Below, one piece after another: positions 18,107 through 27,112 of a stretch of DNA of 64,000 nucleotides (its first letter is position 1; every line of letters starts with the position of its first letter). The notes beneath the pieces were generated by a model that made no database searches, was not told the origin of the DNA, and was given only the letters and a program-made list of their open reading frames with translations. Source of the DNA: an uncultured Psychroserpens sp. (lineage in GTDB: Bacteria > Bacteroidota > Bacteroidia > Flavobacteriales > Flavobacteriaceae). The stretch spans positions 248,001 to 312,000 of the forward strand of contig NZ_CANMVN010000005.1 in the NCBI RefSeq assembly GCF_947501425.1, in the 5' to 3' direction. The position numbers were made by a program, and so were the translations under genes.

Positions 18107-18748
18107 ATGAAACAAATAATAGTAATAGTAGCATTTTTAGTTGGAGCAATTGGATTTTCACAAGAATCAAAAAAGGCAGAAGCTTTACTTAACGAAGTTT
18201 ACAATAAAGTAAGCACCTACAAAAATATTTCAATCGATTTCAAATATGTCCTTGAAAACACAAGTGAGAATATCAAACAAGAGACACGTGGTGATGTAAC
18301 CATGCAGGACGAAAAATACGTATTGAATATTCTTGGTGTTACCCGTTTGTTTGATGGAAAAAAGCTTTACACTATAAGTCCGGAAGATGAGGAAGTAACT
18401 ATTTCTTCGGATAGTTCAGATGATGAGAATACCATTACACCAAGTCAGATGATGTCATTTTATAAAGACGGATATACTTACAACATGGATATCATGCAGG
18501 ATGTTAAAGGTAGAAAGATTCAATTTGTAAAGTTGAATCCTATCGATACTAATTCAGAAATCAAAGAAGTGTACTTAGGTATTGATGCAAAGACCAAGCA
18601 TATTTACAGACTTATTGAAATAGGAAAAAATGGTACTAAAACAACACTAACTGTTAATTCTTTTAAAACTAACGAACCAATATCCAAAACCTTATTTACT
18701 TTTGATGAATCTAAATACAAAGATTATTATATCAATAAGCTAGATTAG
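18107..18748 (+). CDS. lolA: LolA-like outer-membrane lipoprotein carrier protein
   Basis: A 213-residue periplasmic protein. The signal peptide (MKQIIVIVAFLVGAIGFSQ) precedes the LolA-type half-barrel, in which repeated strands such as YKNISIDFKYVLEN and TRGDVTMQDEKYVLNILG are visible. LolA shuttles lipoproteins from the LolCDE exporter to the outer membrane. It sits between ftsK and an LptF/LptG-type permease, an arrangement common in Flavobacteriaceae. Bacteroidota LolA proteins diverge strongly from the E. coli protein, so the symbol rests on fold-level similarity and context. Confidence 0.8.
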   Translation: MKQIIVIVAFLVGAIGFSQESKKAEALLNEVYNKVSTYKNISIDFKYVLENTSENIKQETRGDVTMQDEKYVLNILGVTRLFDGKKLYTISPEDEEVTISSDSSDDENTITPSQMMSFYKDGYTYNMDIMQDVKGRKIQFVKLNPIDTNSEIKEVYLGIDAKTKHIYRLIEIGKNGTKTTLTVNSFKTNEPISKTLFTFDESKYKDYYINKLD

Positions 18749-18765
18749 GCTAACCATTTCCTTTT

Positions 18766-21153
18766 ATGAAAATACTAGATAGGTATATACTTACGACCTA
18801 CCTAAAAACATTTTTGAGCGTGTTTTTAATACTCATGTTCATTTTTGTTTTACAGGCTATCTGGTTATATATTGGAGATCTTGCAGGTAAAGATTTAGAT
18901 ACGTTTGTTATTATCAAACTTTTGCTTTACATCACACCTACGCTAATTCCGCTTATTCTTCCTCTGACCATTTTACTAGTCTCAATCATGGTATTTGGAC
19001 AATTTGCCGAAAACTATGAATTTGCTGCTATGAAATCTACAGGTATTTCATTACAGCGTGCCATGAAAAGCTTGAGTGTGTTTATTGTATTATTGGGATG
19101 TATTACTTTTCTTTTTTCTAATAATGTCATTCCACGTGCAAATTATAAGGTATATAACCTCAGGAAAAATATAGCACAAGTCAAGCCAGCATTGGCGATA
19201 TCTAAAGGCCAATTCAATGAAATTGGATCCTATAACATTAAAGTCGAGGATAAGTATGGTGAAAACGACCAGTTTCTTAAAACAGTTGTCATCCATAAGA
19301 AATCCTCCAGTGGTTCAAAAAATAGAACAGTTATCATTGCAGAAAGAGGAGAGCTTAAAAGCAATGAAAATTCAAATATACTTCAGTTAGTACTCTATAA
19401 CGGTAACTACTATGAAGACATCTTTTCTAAGACACCTAATCAGACTAAGAAGAAACCGCATGCAAAAAGTTATTTTGAGGAGTATACAATTAATGTAGAC
19501 TTGGAAGGTCTGAACGATGTTGACATTAACGACGAAAGTTACGACAACCGCTACAACATGCTTAATGTTAGCCAGTTGAATCAAAAGATAGACAGTCTGT
19601 ATCAAAAAAAGAACGACAACCTGAAGTCCTTTTCAAATACACTTTATAGTCGTACAGCAATAGCTACATTGAATAATAACATTTCGCCTAAACAAGACAC
19701 AATTTTTGAAGGAAATGATGTTATAAAATTGTTTAACCACAGAACCAAATTACAGTTACTTAACCTTACCACAAATACCATAAATAGTACAAAACAGATT
19801 ATTGCAACTAATAAGAAAAACTTTATTGCCAACACCAAATGGCGTAATAAACACGTACAATCCCTTCATGAAAAATATGTCTTGGGTATTGCCTGTATTA
19901 TTTTATTTTTTGTTGGAGCACCATTAGGAGCGCTCATTAGAAAAGGTGGAATTGGCTTACCTCTTGTTGTTGCTATACTCTTATTTCTTACCTACCATTT
20001 TATAGGAATATTTGCTAAGAACAGCTCATTAGACGATTCAATAAATCCAATTATAGCTACATGGTTATCTACACTTATCATGCTACCATTGAGTATTTAT
20101 TTAACGCGAAGAGCAACAAAGGACAGACCTCTTTTTGAATCTGAAGGCTTACTGGAACCACTAAAAAAACTATTTGGTATCAAGAGTAAAACCCTAGTTT
20201 ATGATACAGGATTGTTAGATATCAATTCTGAAGCTTACAGCACTCTAAACAGTTATGACGATAAGAAACTCATAGATGTAGTAAAACACTACAGACAATA
20301 TGATTATAATATTGAATACAGAAATTCATCGCTTGCTATATTAAACTCGAGAGGTATAACAGAACAAGAATTAAAATTTGGCGGTAATTTGACAGATCAC
20401 GAGTATGAAGAGTCACTACGATTAAAATATGCTTATGAAGAGAATTCTAAATTGGCATTTGTGCTTTATGCCATTGCATTAGTTACGGCATTACCTGGAG
20501 CTGTATTAAGAAATAACGGGTTTCCAACTACTGGAAATACACTATTATATATTGGAATAGCCATAGGCTTGCTTTATTTATTTGCTCTTATTAAATCTTA
20601 TATTGATCATTCTAATTTATATAAACAGTTAGGTAAGAAGAATATCTCTAATGCGATCGTATTCTTCATATTAGGTCTACCGTTATACTTTTTCTTTTAT
20701 TTCTATCAGAAAAAGAAAATCAATGAAGATCTGAAAGTGAGTATAAAAAAAGCTATCGCAGACAACACTGAAACCAAAGAGTCTGTTGCAACAGAGATTA
20801 AAGATCCAAAAGGTTTTTCAATCCAATGGGACAACTATAAGGCCTATTCAAAATTTGCATTGATTTTTTATTGTGTTGGTAGTATTTTATTGGTGTCATA
20901 CTTTATATTCAGAAACAACAAACTACCAGCAGCAGCGTCGGCTTCTTTAGAACTATCTGCTGTTTCAGGCTTTTTGTTTCTGGTGTATTCCATCATATCA
21001 AGCTTACATTTTGGAAAACTGTACTCGTTTATAAAATCAGCTGTAGGTTCTAAGCATGTCCTTTGGTCAATTTTAGGACTAATCTTATATCCCTTAATCT
21101 ACTTTTTAAGACGAAATAAAATTCTTGAAGACTTTTCAACACAGAAAAAATAA
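18766..21153 (+). CDS. LptF/LptG family LPS-export permease with long C-terminal extension
   Basis: The first ~450 residues form a YjgP/YjgQ permease: an N-terminal helix (MKILDRYILTTYLKTFLSVF), two further helices, a large periplasmic beta-jellyroll region and three C-terminal helices (ACIILFFVGAPLGALIRKGG). LptF/G with LptB energise lipopolysaccharide transport through the LptA bridge. Total length is 795 residues, well beyond the 350-480 usual for the family. The extra ~340 residues contain at least five more membrane segments joined by charged linkers, and I do not recognise them. Only 17 bp separates it from the lolA-like gene, so cotranscription is likely. Confidence 0.85.
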   Translation: MKILDRYILTTYLKTFLSVFLILMFIFVLQAIWLYIGDLAGKDLDTFVIIKLLLYITPTLIPLILPLTILLVSIMVFGQFAENYEFAAMKSTGISLQRAMKSLSVFIVLLGCITFLFSNNVIPRANYKVYNLRKNIAQVKPALAISKGQFNEIGSYNIKVEDKYGENDQFLKTVVIHKKSSSGSKNRTVIIAERGELKSNENSNILQLVLYNGNYYEDIFSKTPNQTKKKPHAKSYFEEYTINVDLEGLNDVDINDESYDNRYNMLNVSQLNQKIDSLYQKKNDNLKSFSNTLYSRTAIATLNNNISPKQDTIFEGNDVIKLFNHRTKLQLLNLTTNTINSTKQIIATNKKNFIANTKWRNKHVQSLHEKYVLGIACIILFFVGAPLGALIRKGGIGLPLVVAILLFLTYHFIGIFAKNSSLDDSINPIIATWLSTLIMLPLSIYLTRRATKDRPLFESEGLLEPLKKLFGIKSKTLVYDTGLLDINSEAYSTLNSYDDKKLIDVVKHYRQYDYNIEYRNSSLAILNSRGITEQELKFGGNLTDHEYEESLRLKYAYEENSKLAFVLYAIALVTALPGAVLRNNGFPTTGNTLLYIGIAIGLLYLFALIKSYIDHSNLYKQLGKKNISNAIVFFILGLPLYFFFYFYQKKKINEDLKVSIKKAIADNTETKESVATEIKDPKGFSIQWDNYKAYSKFALIFYCVGSILLVSYFIFRNNKLPAAASASLELSAVSGFLFLVYSIISSLHFGKLYSFIKSAVGSKHVLWSILGLILYPLIYFLRRNKILEDFSTQKK

Positions 21154-21157
21154 GCCT

Positions 21158-21165
21158 TATCTTTG
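21158..21165 (+). promoter_or_regulatory. -7 box of ribBA
   Basis: TATCTTTG, an exact TAnnTTTG match, lies 20 bp before the ribBA ATG and just after the stop codon of the permease. Confidence 0.5.
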
Positions 21166-21184
21166 CACCTTTAAATAGATACTG

Positions 21185-22339
21185 ATGACTAGCAACACCG
21201 CTCAACGCAAGAATAACATACAATTGAATACTATCGAGGAAGCCATTGAAGATATCAAACTTGGCAAAGTAATTATAGTAGTTGACGACGAGAACAGGGA
21301 AAATGAAGGTGATTTTATTGCGGCCGCAGAAGCTGTTACTCCTGAAATGATCAATTTTATGGCTATGCATGGCCGCGGACTTATTTGTGCTCCACTAACT
21401 GAGGATCGTTGTGAAGAACTGGACTTAACTATGATGGTACAAAACAATACCGTATTGCATCATACTCAGTTTACAGTATCTGTTGATCTTATTGGACATG
21501 GTTGTACAACAGGTATTTCTGTACACGACAGATCTAAAACCATTAAGGCATTAGTGGATCAAGACACAAAACCTCACGATTTAGGTCGTCCAGGTCATAT
21601 TTTTCCTTTGAAAGCAAAAAATGGAGGTGTACTAAGACGAACAGGTCATACTGAAGCAGCTGTTGATCTAGCTAGATTAGCTGGATTTAAACCTGCTGGA
21701 ATTTTGGTTGAAATCTTAAATGAAGATGGTACTATGGCCAGATTACCACAGTTAATCGATGTGGCCAAGAAATTTGATTTAAAACTCATTTCCATTGAAG
21801 ACCTTGTGGCTTATCGTATGGAACACGACTCCTTAATTGATAAAAAGGAAGATTTCAATATAGAAACACGTTTTGGAAAATTCAGATTACGTGCTTACCA
21901 ACAAACGACAAATAACCAAATTCATATTGCCCTAACTAAAGGTACATGGTCAAATGACGATTCTGTATTAACTCGAATAAACGCAACACTCGTCAATAAT
22001 GATATTTTAGGAACATTGACTAATAATGCAGATGAAAAACTAGACGACATGTTTAGGGTTATAAATACTGAAGGCAAAGGTGCTATTGTGTTTATCAATC
22101 AGCAATCACAATCCATGAATCTATTAAAACGCCTAAACATCCTTAAAGAAAATCAGGAAGATGGAAACGTTGTAAAAGCTCCAAGAATTGAAATGGATGC
22201 TAAAGACTTCGGAATTGGTGCTCAAATTCTACATGACCTCAATATCCACAAGCTGAGACTGATCTCAAATACACAACAAACAAAACGTGTTGGAATGATT
22301 GGATATGGATTGGAAATTGTAGATTACGTTAATTACTAA
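21185..22339 (+). CDS. ribBA: RibBA: DHBP synthase with a degenerate GTP cyclohydrolase II domain
   Basis: 384 residues. Residues 1-~208 are a normal 3,4-dihydroxy-2-butanone-4-phosphate synthase ([12 protein letters not shown] acidic loop and [16 protein letters not shown]), which makes the four-carbon unit of riboflavin. Residues ~210-384 align by pattern with GTP cyclohydrolase II, but the zinc site C-x10-C-x-C is gone: the segment reads [18 protein letters not shown]. This half contains no cysteine at all, and the catalytic Arg-rich DRRGEGRG loop reads INQQSQSMN. Only the RibB activity is therefore expected. The 3' end overlaps the convergent DegT gene by 4 bp. Confidence 0.92.
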   Translation: MTSNTAQRKNNIQLNTIEEAIEDIKLGKVIIVVDDENRENEGDFIAAAEAVTPEMINFMAMHGRGLICAPLTEDRCEELDLTMMVQNNTVLHHTQFTVSVDLIGHGCTTGISVHDRSKTIKALVDQDTKPHDLGRPGHIFPLKAKNGGVLRRTGHTEAAVDLARLAGFKPAGILVEILNEDGTMARLPQLIDVAKKFDLKLISIEDLVAYRMEHDSLIDKKEDFNIETRFGKFRLRAYQQTTNNQIHIALTKGTWSNDDSVLTRINATLVNNDILGTLTNNADEKLDDMFRVINTEGKGAIVFINQQSQSMNLLKRLNILKENQEDGNVVKAPRIEMDAKDFGIGAQILHDLNIHKLRLISNTQQTKRVGMIGYGLEIVDYVNY

Positions 22340-23529
22340 AGAGACGACTTAATTGCCTTAACCATTTTAGAAGCTCTTTCTTTAACTTCTTCTTCTGTCC
22401 AGGATAGTTTAATCAAACAAGAGATATTTCGTCCAATAAAATGGTCAGATTGCTCAAATGATTTATTCTGAAGATTAGCTAAAGCTTGTTCAATTTCCGA
22501 AGATAAAGGAAATAGTGACTTCGTATTTTTAAGGTGATCCCATTTTCTAATGTAGTGCCAGTTATTATCATAATAGTGAAAACAAACATCTACACCACTG
22601 TCCTTAAAAGCAGTGGATACTTTTCGGGCAACTTCAAGATCAGGTAAGAAGAAATTTAAAAACGCATAGCTCTCCTCACCACCTTCAGGTACTTTTCTAA
22701 AGGTAACACCTTCAATGTTTTGGATAGCTTGACGTAGTATACCATAGTTCTTTTTCTGAATAGCAATAAACTCTGGTAAACGTTTAACCTGTGCTAAACC
22801 TACAGCTGCATTCAATTCTGAAATTCTAAAATTATAGCCTAAAAAAGGATGACTCTCAGCACCTCTATCGTTTCCAACGTGATCGTGACCATGATCGCTG
22901 TAATGATCTGCGTTAGTATAATAGTCTTTATTATTGGTAATCACTGCTCCTCCTTCACCGCAAGTAATGGTTTTTACAAAATCGAATGAAAAACAACCCA
23001 AATCACCTATGCTTCCCAGAGGTTGCCCATTATATGTGCCTCCAATCGCCTGACAAGCGTCTTCAATAAACAATAATTTATGTTTGGTACAAATCTCCTG
23101 AAGCGCATTCAAATCTCCCATACTTCCGCACATTTGAACGACCATAACAGCTTTAGTTTTAGTAGTTATAGCAGCTTCAACGGCTTTTGGATCTAATGTT
23201 AATGTATCATCAATATCAACAATGACAGGAATAGCTCCAAGCATTAATATAGCTTCAAAGCTAGCTACAAACGTAAATGATGGCATAATCACCTCATCTC
23301 CTGCTCCAACACCTGCTGATGCGAGCGCAACAGAAACAGCTGCTGTTCCGCTAGATACTAATTGTACATGATTGGTTTTAAACGTTTTTACAAGTTCAGC
23401 CTCTAATGCTTTGGCTTTCCAATGGCCATTGCGCATACCGTCAAAACCATATCGCATAAGAACACCATTATCTAAAACGTCATTAACTTCTTTTCGTTCA
23501 AGGTCACCAAATAACTCAAATCCAGGCAT
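22336..23529 (-). CDS. DegT/DnrJ/EryC1/StrS family PLP aminotransferase
   Basis: 397 residues of the sugar/amino-sugar aminotransferase type. The N-terminal SSGTAAVSVALASAGVGAGDEVIMP and DACQAIGG motifs bind PLP, and the Schiff-base lysine lies in FDFVKTITCGEGG near residue 186. These enzymes usually aminate keto sugars or cyclitols using glutamate or glutamine, but no nucleotide-sugar genes lie nearby. The neighbour 3 bp downstream is a thioredoxin-fold protein read from the same strand. The substrate is unknown. Confidence 0.9.
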   Translation of the reverse strand: MPGFELFGDLERKEVNDVLDNGVLMRYGFDGMRNGHWKAKALEAELVKTFKTNHVQLVSSGTAAVSVALASAGVGAGDEVIMPSFTFVASFEAILMLGAIPVIVDIDDTLTLDPKAVEAAITTKTKAVMVVQMCGSMGDLNALQEICTKHKLLFIEDACQAIGGTYNGQPLGSIGDLGCFSFDFVKTITCGEGGAVITNNKDYYTNADHYSDHGHDHVGNDRGAESHPFLGYNFRISELNAAVGLAQVKRLPEFIAIQKKNYGILRQAIQNIEGVTFRKVPEGGEESYAFLNFFLPDLEVARKVSTAFKDSGVDVCFHYYDNNWHYIRKWDHLKNTKSLFPLSSEIEQALANLQNKSFEQSDHFIGRNISCLIKLSWTEEEVKERASKMVKAIKSSL

Positions 23530-23532
23530 AGA

Positions 23533-23949
23533 CTATTTTAATTTATCGTTCATTAAAGTAAGAAACGCCATAATATTCTCATCAGTCATGTTGGTAAGAG
23601 GTGTTAACACGGTATTTCCATTGTTATCAATTAATGACAATCCAGGAGCTGTAGTTTGTTTTGTGTAATGAATTCCTAATCTCACATTATAGGATTGTTT
23701 ATCTGAAATATCTAATTTCAACCAAACAACTTTAGAATTAAATTTTTCAAAAGAACCGTTAGAGAAAAATGTGCTCAAGCGTTCTGATGCCTGAGTTTTC
23801 TGATTATCGGTAACATATACCAAAATTGGTTTGTTTTGATCTGAAGCCTGTTGTATTGCAGTTGTATTATCAGTGATCCAATTGACCTGAGATTGAGCAG
23901 ATATTTGTAGTGTAAAAGCCAATACAAAAATGAATACTAGTTTTTTCAT
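23533..23949 (-). CDS. exported thioredoxin-fold protein without CxxC
   Basis: 138 residues with a signal peptide (MKKLVFIFVLAFTLQISAQ). The rest has a thioredoxin-like order of elements: an N-terminal helix and strand (QQASDQNKPILVYVTD), KVVWLKLDISD, and APGLSLIDNNGNTVLTPL, resembling the DUF255/thioredoxin_7 pattern. The usual CxxC is absent; the region after the strand reads NQKTQASER and there are no cysteines. A redox role is thus unlikely and a binding or chaperone role more plausible. It lies upstream of the DegT gene, 3 bp apart. Confidence 0.65.
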   Translation of the reverse strand: MKKLVFIFVLAFTLQISAQSQVNWITDNTTAIQQASDQNKPILVYVTDNQKTQASERLSTFFSNGSFEKFNSKVVWLKLDISDKQSYNVRLGIHYTKQTTAPGLSLIDNNGNTVLTPLTNMTDENIMAFLTLMNDKLK

Positions 23950-24034
23950 TATGATATTTAGATAAATGCGAAGGTTGTCGCTATTATGATTAAAACAAAT
24001 ATAATTAAATCAAGAGCACATCAAAAGCTTTTAC

Positions 24035-24664
24035 TTACATTTCTATGACAGCATCTTCGAGTTGTTTTCTAACTTTCTTAAAATCGGCAAACATATCGTT
24101 TTCATCTCTAAATCCGACGGGTAGTAATAGAACAGATTTTAAATTTTTATCTTGGAGGTTTAAAATCTTGTCAAAGGCTTGCGGATTAAAACCTTCCATA
24201 GGACAGGAATCAATATGTTCAAAAGCACAAACAGTCATAAGGTTTCCAAGAGCAATATAGGCTTGCTTGACAGACCACTCCTGACGCTCTTTAATGGTTT
24301 TACCCTTCATCATTGTTTTAAGATCATTTCTGAAAGGCTCCAAAATGGTTTCTGGTGTTTCTCTAATATCTTTTACATTATCGAAATGATTGTCAATATC
24401 CTCATCAGAAATATTATTCTGAATACAAAATATTAATAGATGTGATGCTTCTAATACTTGCTTTTGATTATAGGAATGTTCGACTAACTGTTCTCTTATT
24501 CCCTTATCTTCTATAACTATAAGTTTGATGGTCTGCAATCCGAAGGATGTAGCTGTTAAATTGAAAGCTTGCTTTAAAGTATTTAATTTTTCATCAGACA
24601 GTAATTTTGAAGCATCAAATTTTTTTGTGGCATAACGCCATTTAAGCTTATTTATAGTGGTCAT
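24035..24664 (-). CDS. NAD(P)H-dependent nitroreductase family oxidoreductase
   Basis: 209 residues of the FMN-containing nitroreductase (NfsB-like) fold. The start MTTINKLKWRYATKKFD shows the early KRY/RYATKKFD flavin-phosphate site. SATSFGLQ-type residues (TATSFGLQTIKLIVIE) follow, then a helix region (SVKQAYIALGNLMTVCAFEHIDSCPMEGF) and a C-terminal GFRDENDMFADFKKVRK segment. Members reduce nitro-aromatics, quinones or flavins in the cytoplasm. It is transcribed away from tRNA-Ser. Confidence 0.88.
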   Translation of the reverse strand: MTTINKLKWRYATKKFDASKLLSDEKLNTLKQAFNLTATSFGLQTIKLIVIEDKGIREQLVEHSYNQKQVLEASHLLIFCIQNNISDEDIDNHFDNVKDIRETPETILEPFRNDLKTMMKGKTIKERQEWSVKQAYIALGNLMTVCAFEHIDSCPMEGFNPQAFDKILNLQDKNLKSVLLLPVGFRDENDMFADFKKVRKQLEDAVIEM

Positions 24665-24776
24665 ATGTAGTGTAATATTTTTTGCAAAAATACGGCTAGA
24701 TATGAGATGAAACGTATGGTCTGTTATAAAATAATTCTATAGTCCTATTAAATACTTCAAAAAAAGGTCTTTTTTA

Positions 24777-24808
24777 TTTGAAAGAATTAAAAAAGGATTC
24801 TATATTTG
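24777..24808 (+). promoter_or_regulatory. promoter of tRNA-Ser
   Basis: TTTG at 24777-24780, a 20-bp spacer and TATATTTG at 24801-24808 form a textbook Bacteroidota promoter, 11 bp before the tRNA. Confidence 0.8.
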
Positions 24809-24819
24809 CAACCGCAATC

Positions 24820-24904
24820 GGAGAAATGGCAGAGTGGTCGAATGCGGCAGTCTTGAAAACTGTTGAGGGTCACACCTCCGGGGGTTCGAATCCCTCTTTC
24901 TCCG
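24820..24904 (+). tRNA. tRNA-Ser (anticodon UGA)
   Basis: An 85-nt cloverleaf. The acceptor stem GGAGAAA pairs with TTTCTCC, followed by discriminator G. The anticodon loop CTTGAAA gives UGA. A class II long variable arm (GAGG...CCTC) is present, and the T-arm carries GTTCGAATCC. CCA is not encoded. A terminator follows directly. The 3' end is repeated twice downstream. Confidence 0.97.
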
Positions 24905-24914
24905 CAAAAAGAAG

Positions 24915-24941
24915 CCAAGTGTTTTTACACTTGGTTTTTTT
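24915..24941 (+). terminator. terminator of tRNA-Ser
   Basis: CCAAGTGT / ACACTTGG hairpin followed by seven T. Confidence 0.85.
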
Positions 24942-25055
24942 ATTGGAAGAAACTGAAGTTTACTTCAAGTTTATGGAAATAGAAAAACCAATAATTTTCT
25001 GAAAGAAAATTGGCTTCTATGCTTGCTCAGGATTACCTATGGGGATCATGTCAAT

Positions 25056-25075
25056 AATCCCTCTTTCTCCGCAAA
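25056..25075 (+). repeat. second copy of the tRNA-Ser 3' end
   Basis: Exact 20-bp copy of 24889-24908 (T-arm 3' strand, acceptor 3' strand, and GCAAA). The bases before it (GGGGAT...ATCCC) can still form a T-arm-like stem, but the rest of the tRNA is missing. Confidence 0.9.
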
Positions 25076-25100
25076 CAAGCGCAAGGCTTGAAAAGAAAAA

Positions 25101-25130
25101 ACCACCAAGTTTTACTTGAGTGGTTTTTTT
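25101..25130 (+). terminator. terminator after second tRNA-Ser tail copy
   Basis: ACCACCAAGT / ACTTGAGTGGT hairpin with a seven-T tail. Confidence 0.8.
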
Positions 25131-25182
25131 ATTTTTAAGATTTAGGCATTTGCAAAATGCCGTAAAAGGGAGATTGGAACAA

Positions 25183-25202
25183 AATCCCTCTTTCTCCGCA
25201 AA
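25183..25202 (+). repeat. third copy of the tRNA-Ser 3' end
   Basis: Exact 20-bp copy of 24889-24908, preceded by GGGAGATT. No anticodon or D-arm is present. Confidence 0.9.
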
Positions 25203-25205
25203 AGA

Positions 25206-25237
25206 AACCCATAACGAAAGTTATGGGTTTTTTGTTT
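25206..25237 (+). terminator. terminator after third tRNA-Ser tail copy
   Basis: AACCCATAAC / GTTATGGGTT hairpin, GAAA loop and T-tail. Together with the two tails, this fills the otherwise gene-free interval from 24905 to 25286. Confidence 0.85.
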
Positions 25238-25286
25238 TTAGCTGAATTAAAAGCTTATCTTAAAGCTAATATTAAATATTTAAATA

Positions 25287-26162
25287 CTACTCTTTGCTTT
25301 TGCTAAATCCGTAAATATTTTGTCCAATAAAGTCTTTTGGAAACTTATCATCACCACGAAATCCTAGTTCTATGGTTCCACTATCTTCAGGAATATAATT
25401 GGTTTTGAATATGTAATCCCATAAGCTCAGGCTAATTCCGAAGTTAACACCATATTTACCTTCAGGTAATGTATAAGCATGATGATATAAATGCATTACC
25501 GGATTATTAAAAATATATTTTAAAGGTCCCCATGTGATTTTGATATTAGAATGATTGAAATGTCCAATAGTGATGGCTACAAAATGAACAATGTAAGCTT
25601 GCTCTGGTTCAAAGCCAAACAATATCATGACAGCAAATGTCTTTAGAGGCTTGTAGAGGATATTTTCCATCCAATGGTATCTTAAGTGTGCTGCAAACCC
25701 CATTTCTTTAACACTATGGTGCACTTTATGAAATCTCCACAATACAGGGTATTTATGTAATAAGACATGCGTGAACCACTGTACAAAATCTAAAACAATA
25801 AAAAACACCAATAATTGCAACCACATAGGCCAACCTGAAGGGTCAAATAATGCAATGGATTGACTGGTCACACCAAAATCGGCAAACGCAACTTCTAGCA
25901 ATTTATAAAAACCACTTATAACGATCGCGAAAGCAAAAAAATTGAAGAACATATAGAAGGCATCAAGCCAAAAATCTTTTCTAAATATTGATTGATTTTT
26001 ACGCCATGGAAAAGCGATTTCTAAAATCCAAACAAATAAAGATATTGCTATAAGTCCCCAAAAATAATTTGTATACCATGGAACTTCGAAAATAATTGAC
26101 TTCCACGTCCATTCTACTGTACCATTAAATGCATTTACAAATGCGTCTACATATGTATTCAT
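25287..26162 (-). CDS. sterol desaturase / fatty acid hydroxylase superfamily protein
   Basis: 291 residues with about four membrane helices and the diiron histidine clusters of the superfamily: HVLLHKYP, FHKVHH, LRYHWMEN, GHFNHSN and HLYHHA. These enzymes hydroxylate or desaturate lipids in the membrane using oxygen. It is the last gene of a four-gene minus-strand operon, 2 bp after the rhodanese lipoprotein gene. Its link to sulfur oxidation is unclear; it may modify a lipid or simply be carried along. Confidence 0.85.
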   Translation of the reverse strand: MNTYVDAFVNAFNGTVEWTWKSIIFEVPWYTNYFWGLIAISLFVWILEIAFPWRKNQSIFRKDFWLDAFYMFFNFFAFAIVISGFYKLLEVAFADFGVTSQSIALFDPSGWPMWLQLLVFFIVLDFVQWFTHVLLHKYPVLWRFHKVHHSVKEMGFAAHLRYHWMENILYKPLKTFAVMILFGFEPEQAYIVHFVAITIGHFNHSNIKITWGPLKYIFNNPVMHLYHHAYTLPEGKYGVNFGISLSLWDYIFKTNYIPEDSGTIELGFRGDDKFPKDFIGQNIYGFSKSKE

Positions 26163-26164
26163 AT

Positions 26165-27112
26165 CTATTGTTTTATTGTGGTGATGCTATCTTGTTCAAA
26201 AGGGAGGTCTTCAAAATAACTCCATTCTGTCCAGGATCCATCATAATTTCTTACATTTTTATACCCTAATAACTGGGTTAATATAAATGTGGTGTGTGCT
26301 GATCTAACTCCACTATGACAATACACAATAATTGTGTCGTTTTTTGAAGCTAACTGTTTATAAATACGATCTAATTCATCATAAGGTTTTATCATCAAAT
26401 CTCCATGATAATCAATAGCTGATGACCAATCTATCCATTTACTATTAGGAATACGTCCACCTTTAGCTGCTCCTGATTTCTGTCGTTTTCCTGAAAACTC
26501 ATCATCTGTTCTTGTATCTAGTAAAATGGTTTTACCATATAATGCCTCAACCATATCAGCTTTAGAAACATAGTATTTCATAGATGAATACTCAGGTAAT
26601 TTAAACACTGTTTGAACTATTTTTGGTAACTCTGATGTCACTTCACCATTATTCTCTTTCCATGCTTTGAAGCCACCATGAAATAGTTTAACACCTGTAA
26701 AATCATAATTCTGCAATATCCACCATAATCTTGAAGAATCACACAATCCGTTATCATCATAAATTATTATGGTATCACTATTTTTTATACCTAAATTACT
26801 AAATAATACTTCTAATTGTTCCTTACTGATCATAATTCCCTTATAAGGGTAAGATAGGTCTTCAATATCTGTTCGCCATATATTTAAGGCTCCTGGGATA
26901 TGTTCATCTAAATAAAATTCAGGTTTTCTAAAATCAATTATTTTAATATCAGGCTTACCAACTAGTTTTGATAATTCATCAACTTCTACAAGGTATGAAT
27001 GAGACATCTCATTTGGCTCCTTCTTTACAACAGGCATCTGTTCTACCTCTTTATCTTTACAGCCAAAAAGCACAAACACCACTAAAAACAATACATTAAT
27101 CTTCCAACTCAT
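26165..27112 (-). CDS. two-domain rhodanese lipoprotein (sulfurtransferase)
   Basis: 315 residues. The lipoprotein signal MSWKINVLFLVVFVLFGC ends at the lipobox Cys. Two rhodanese domains follow. The N-terminal one contains IIYDDNGLCDSSRLWW and looks non-catalytic. The C-terminal one has the active loop VYCHSGVRS, catalytic Cys near residue 264. Such thiosulfate or mercaptopyruvate sulfurtransferases move sulfane sulfur to cyanide, thiols or sulfite. The position beside a sulfite-oxidase-type gene and a cytochrome suggests periplasmic sulfur-compound oxidation. The start overlaps the cytochrome gene by 17 bp. Confidence 0.88.
   Translation of the reverse strand: MSWKINVLFLVVFVLFGCKDKEVEQMPVVKKEPNEMSHSYLVEVDELSKLVGKPDIKIIDFRKPEFYLDEHIPGALNIWRTDIEDLSYPYKGIMISKEQLEVLFSNLGIKNSDTIIIYDDNGLCDSSRLWWILQNYDFTGVKLFHGGFKAWKENNGEVTSELPKIVQTVFKLPEYSSMKYYVSKADMVEALYGKTILLDTRTDDEFSGKRQKSGAAKGGRIPNSKWIDWSSAIDYHGDLMIKPYDELDRIYKQLASKNDTIIVYCHSGVRSAHTTFILTQLLGYKNVRNYDGSWTEWSYFEDLPFEQDSITTIKQ

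Noticed and set aside
24889-25202. CRISPR array
   Set aside because: The three 20-bp repeats are tRNA-Ser ends with unequal spacing (167 and 127 bp) and no cas genes nearby.
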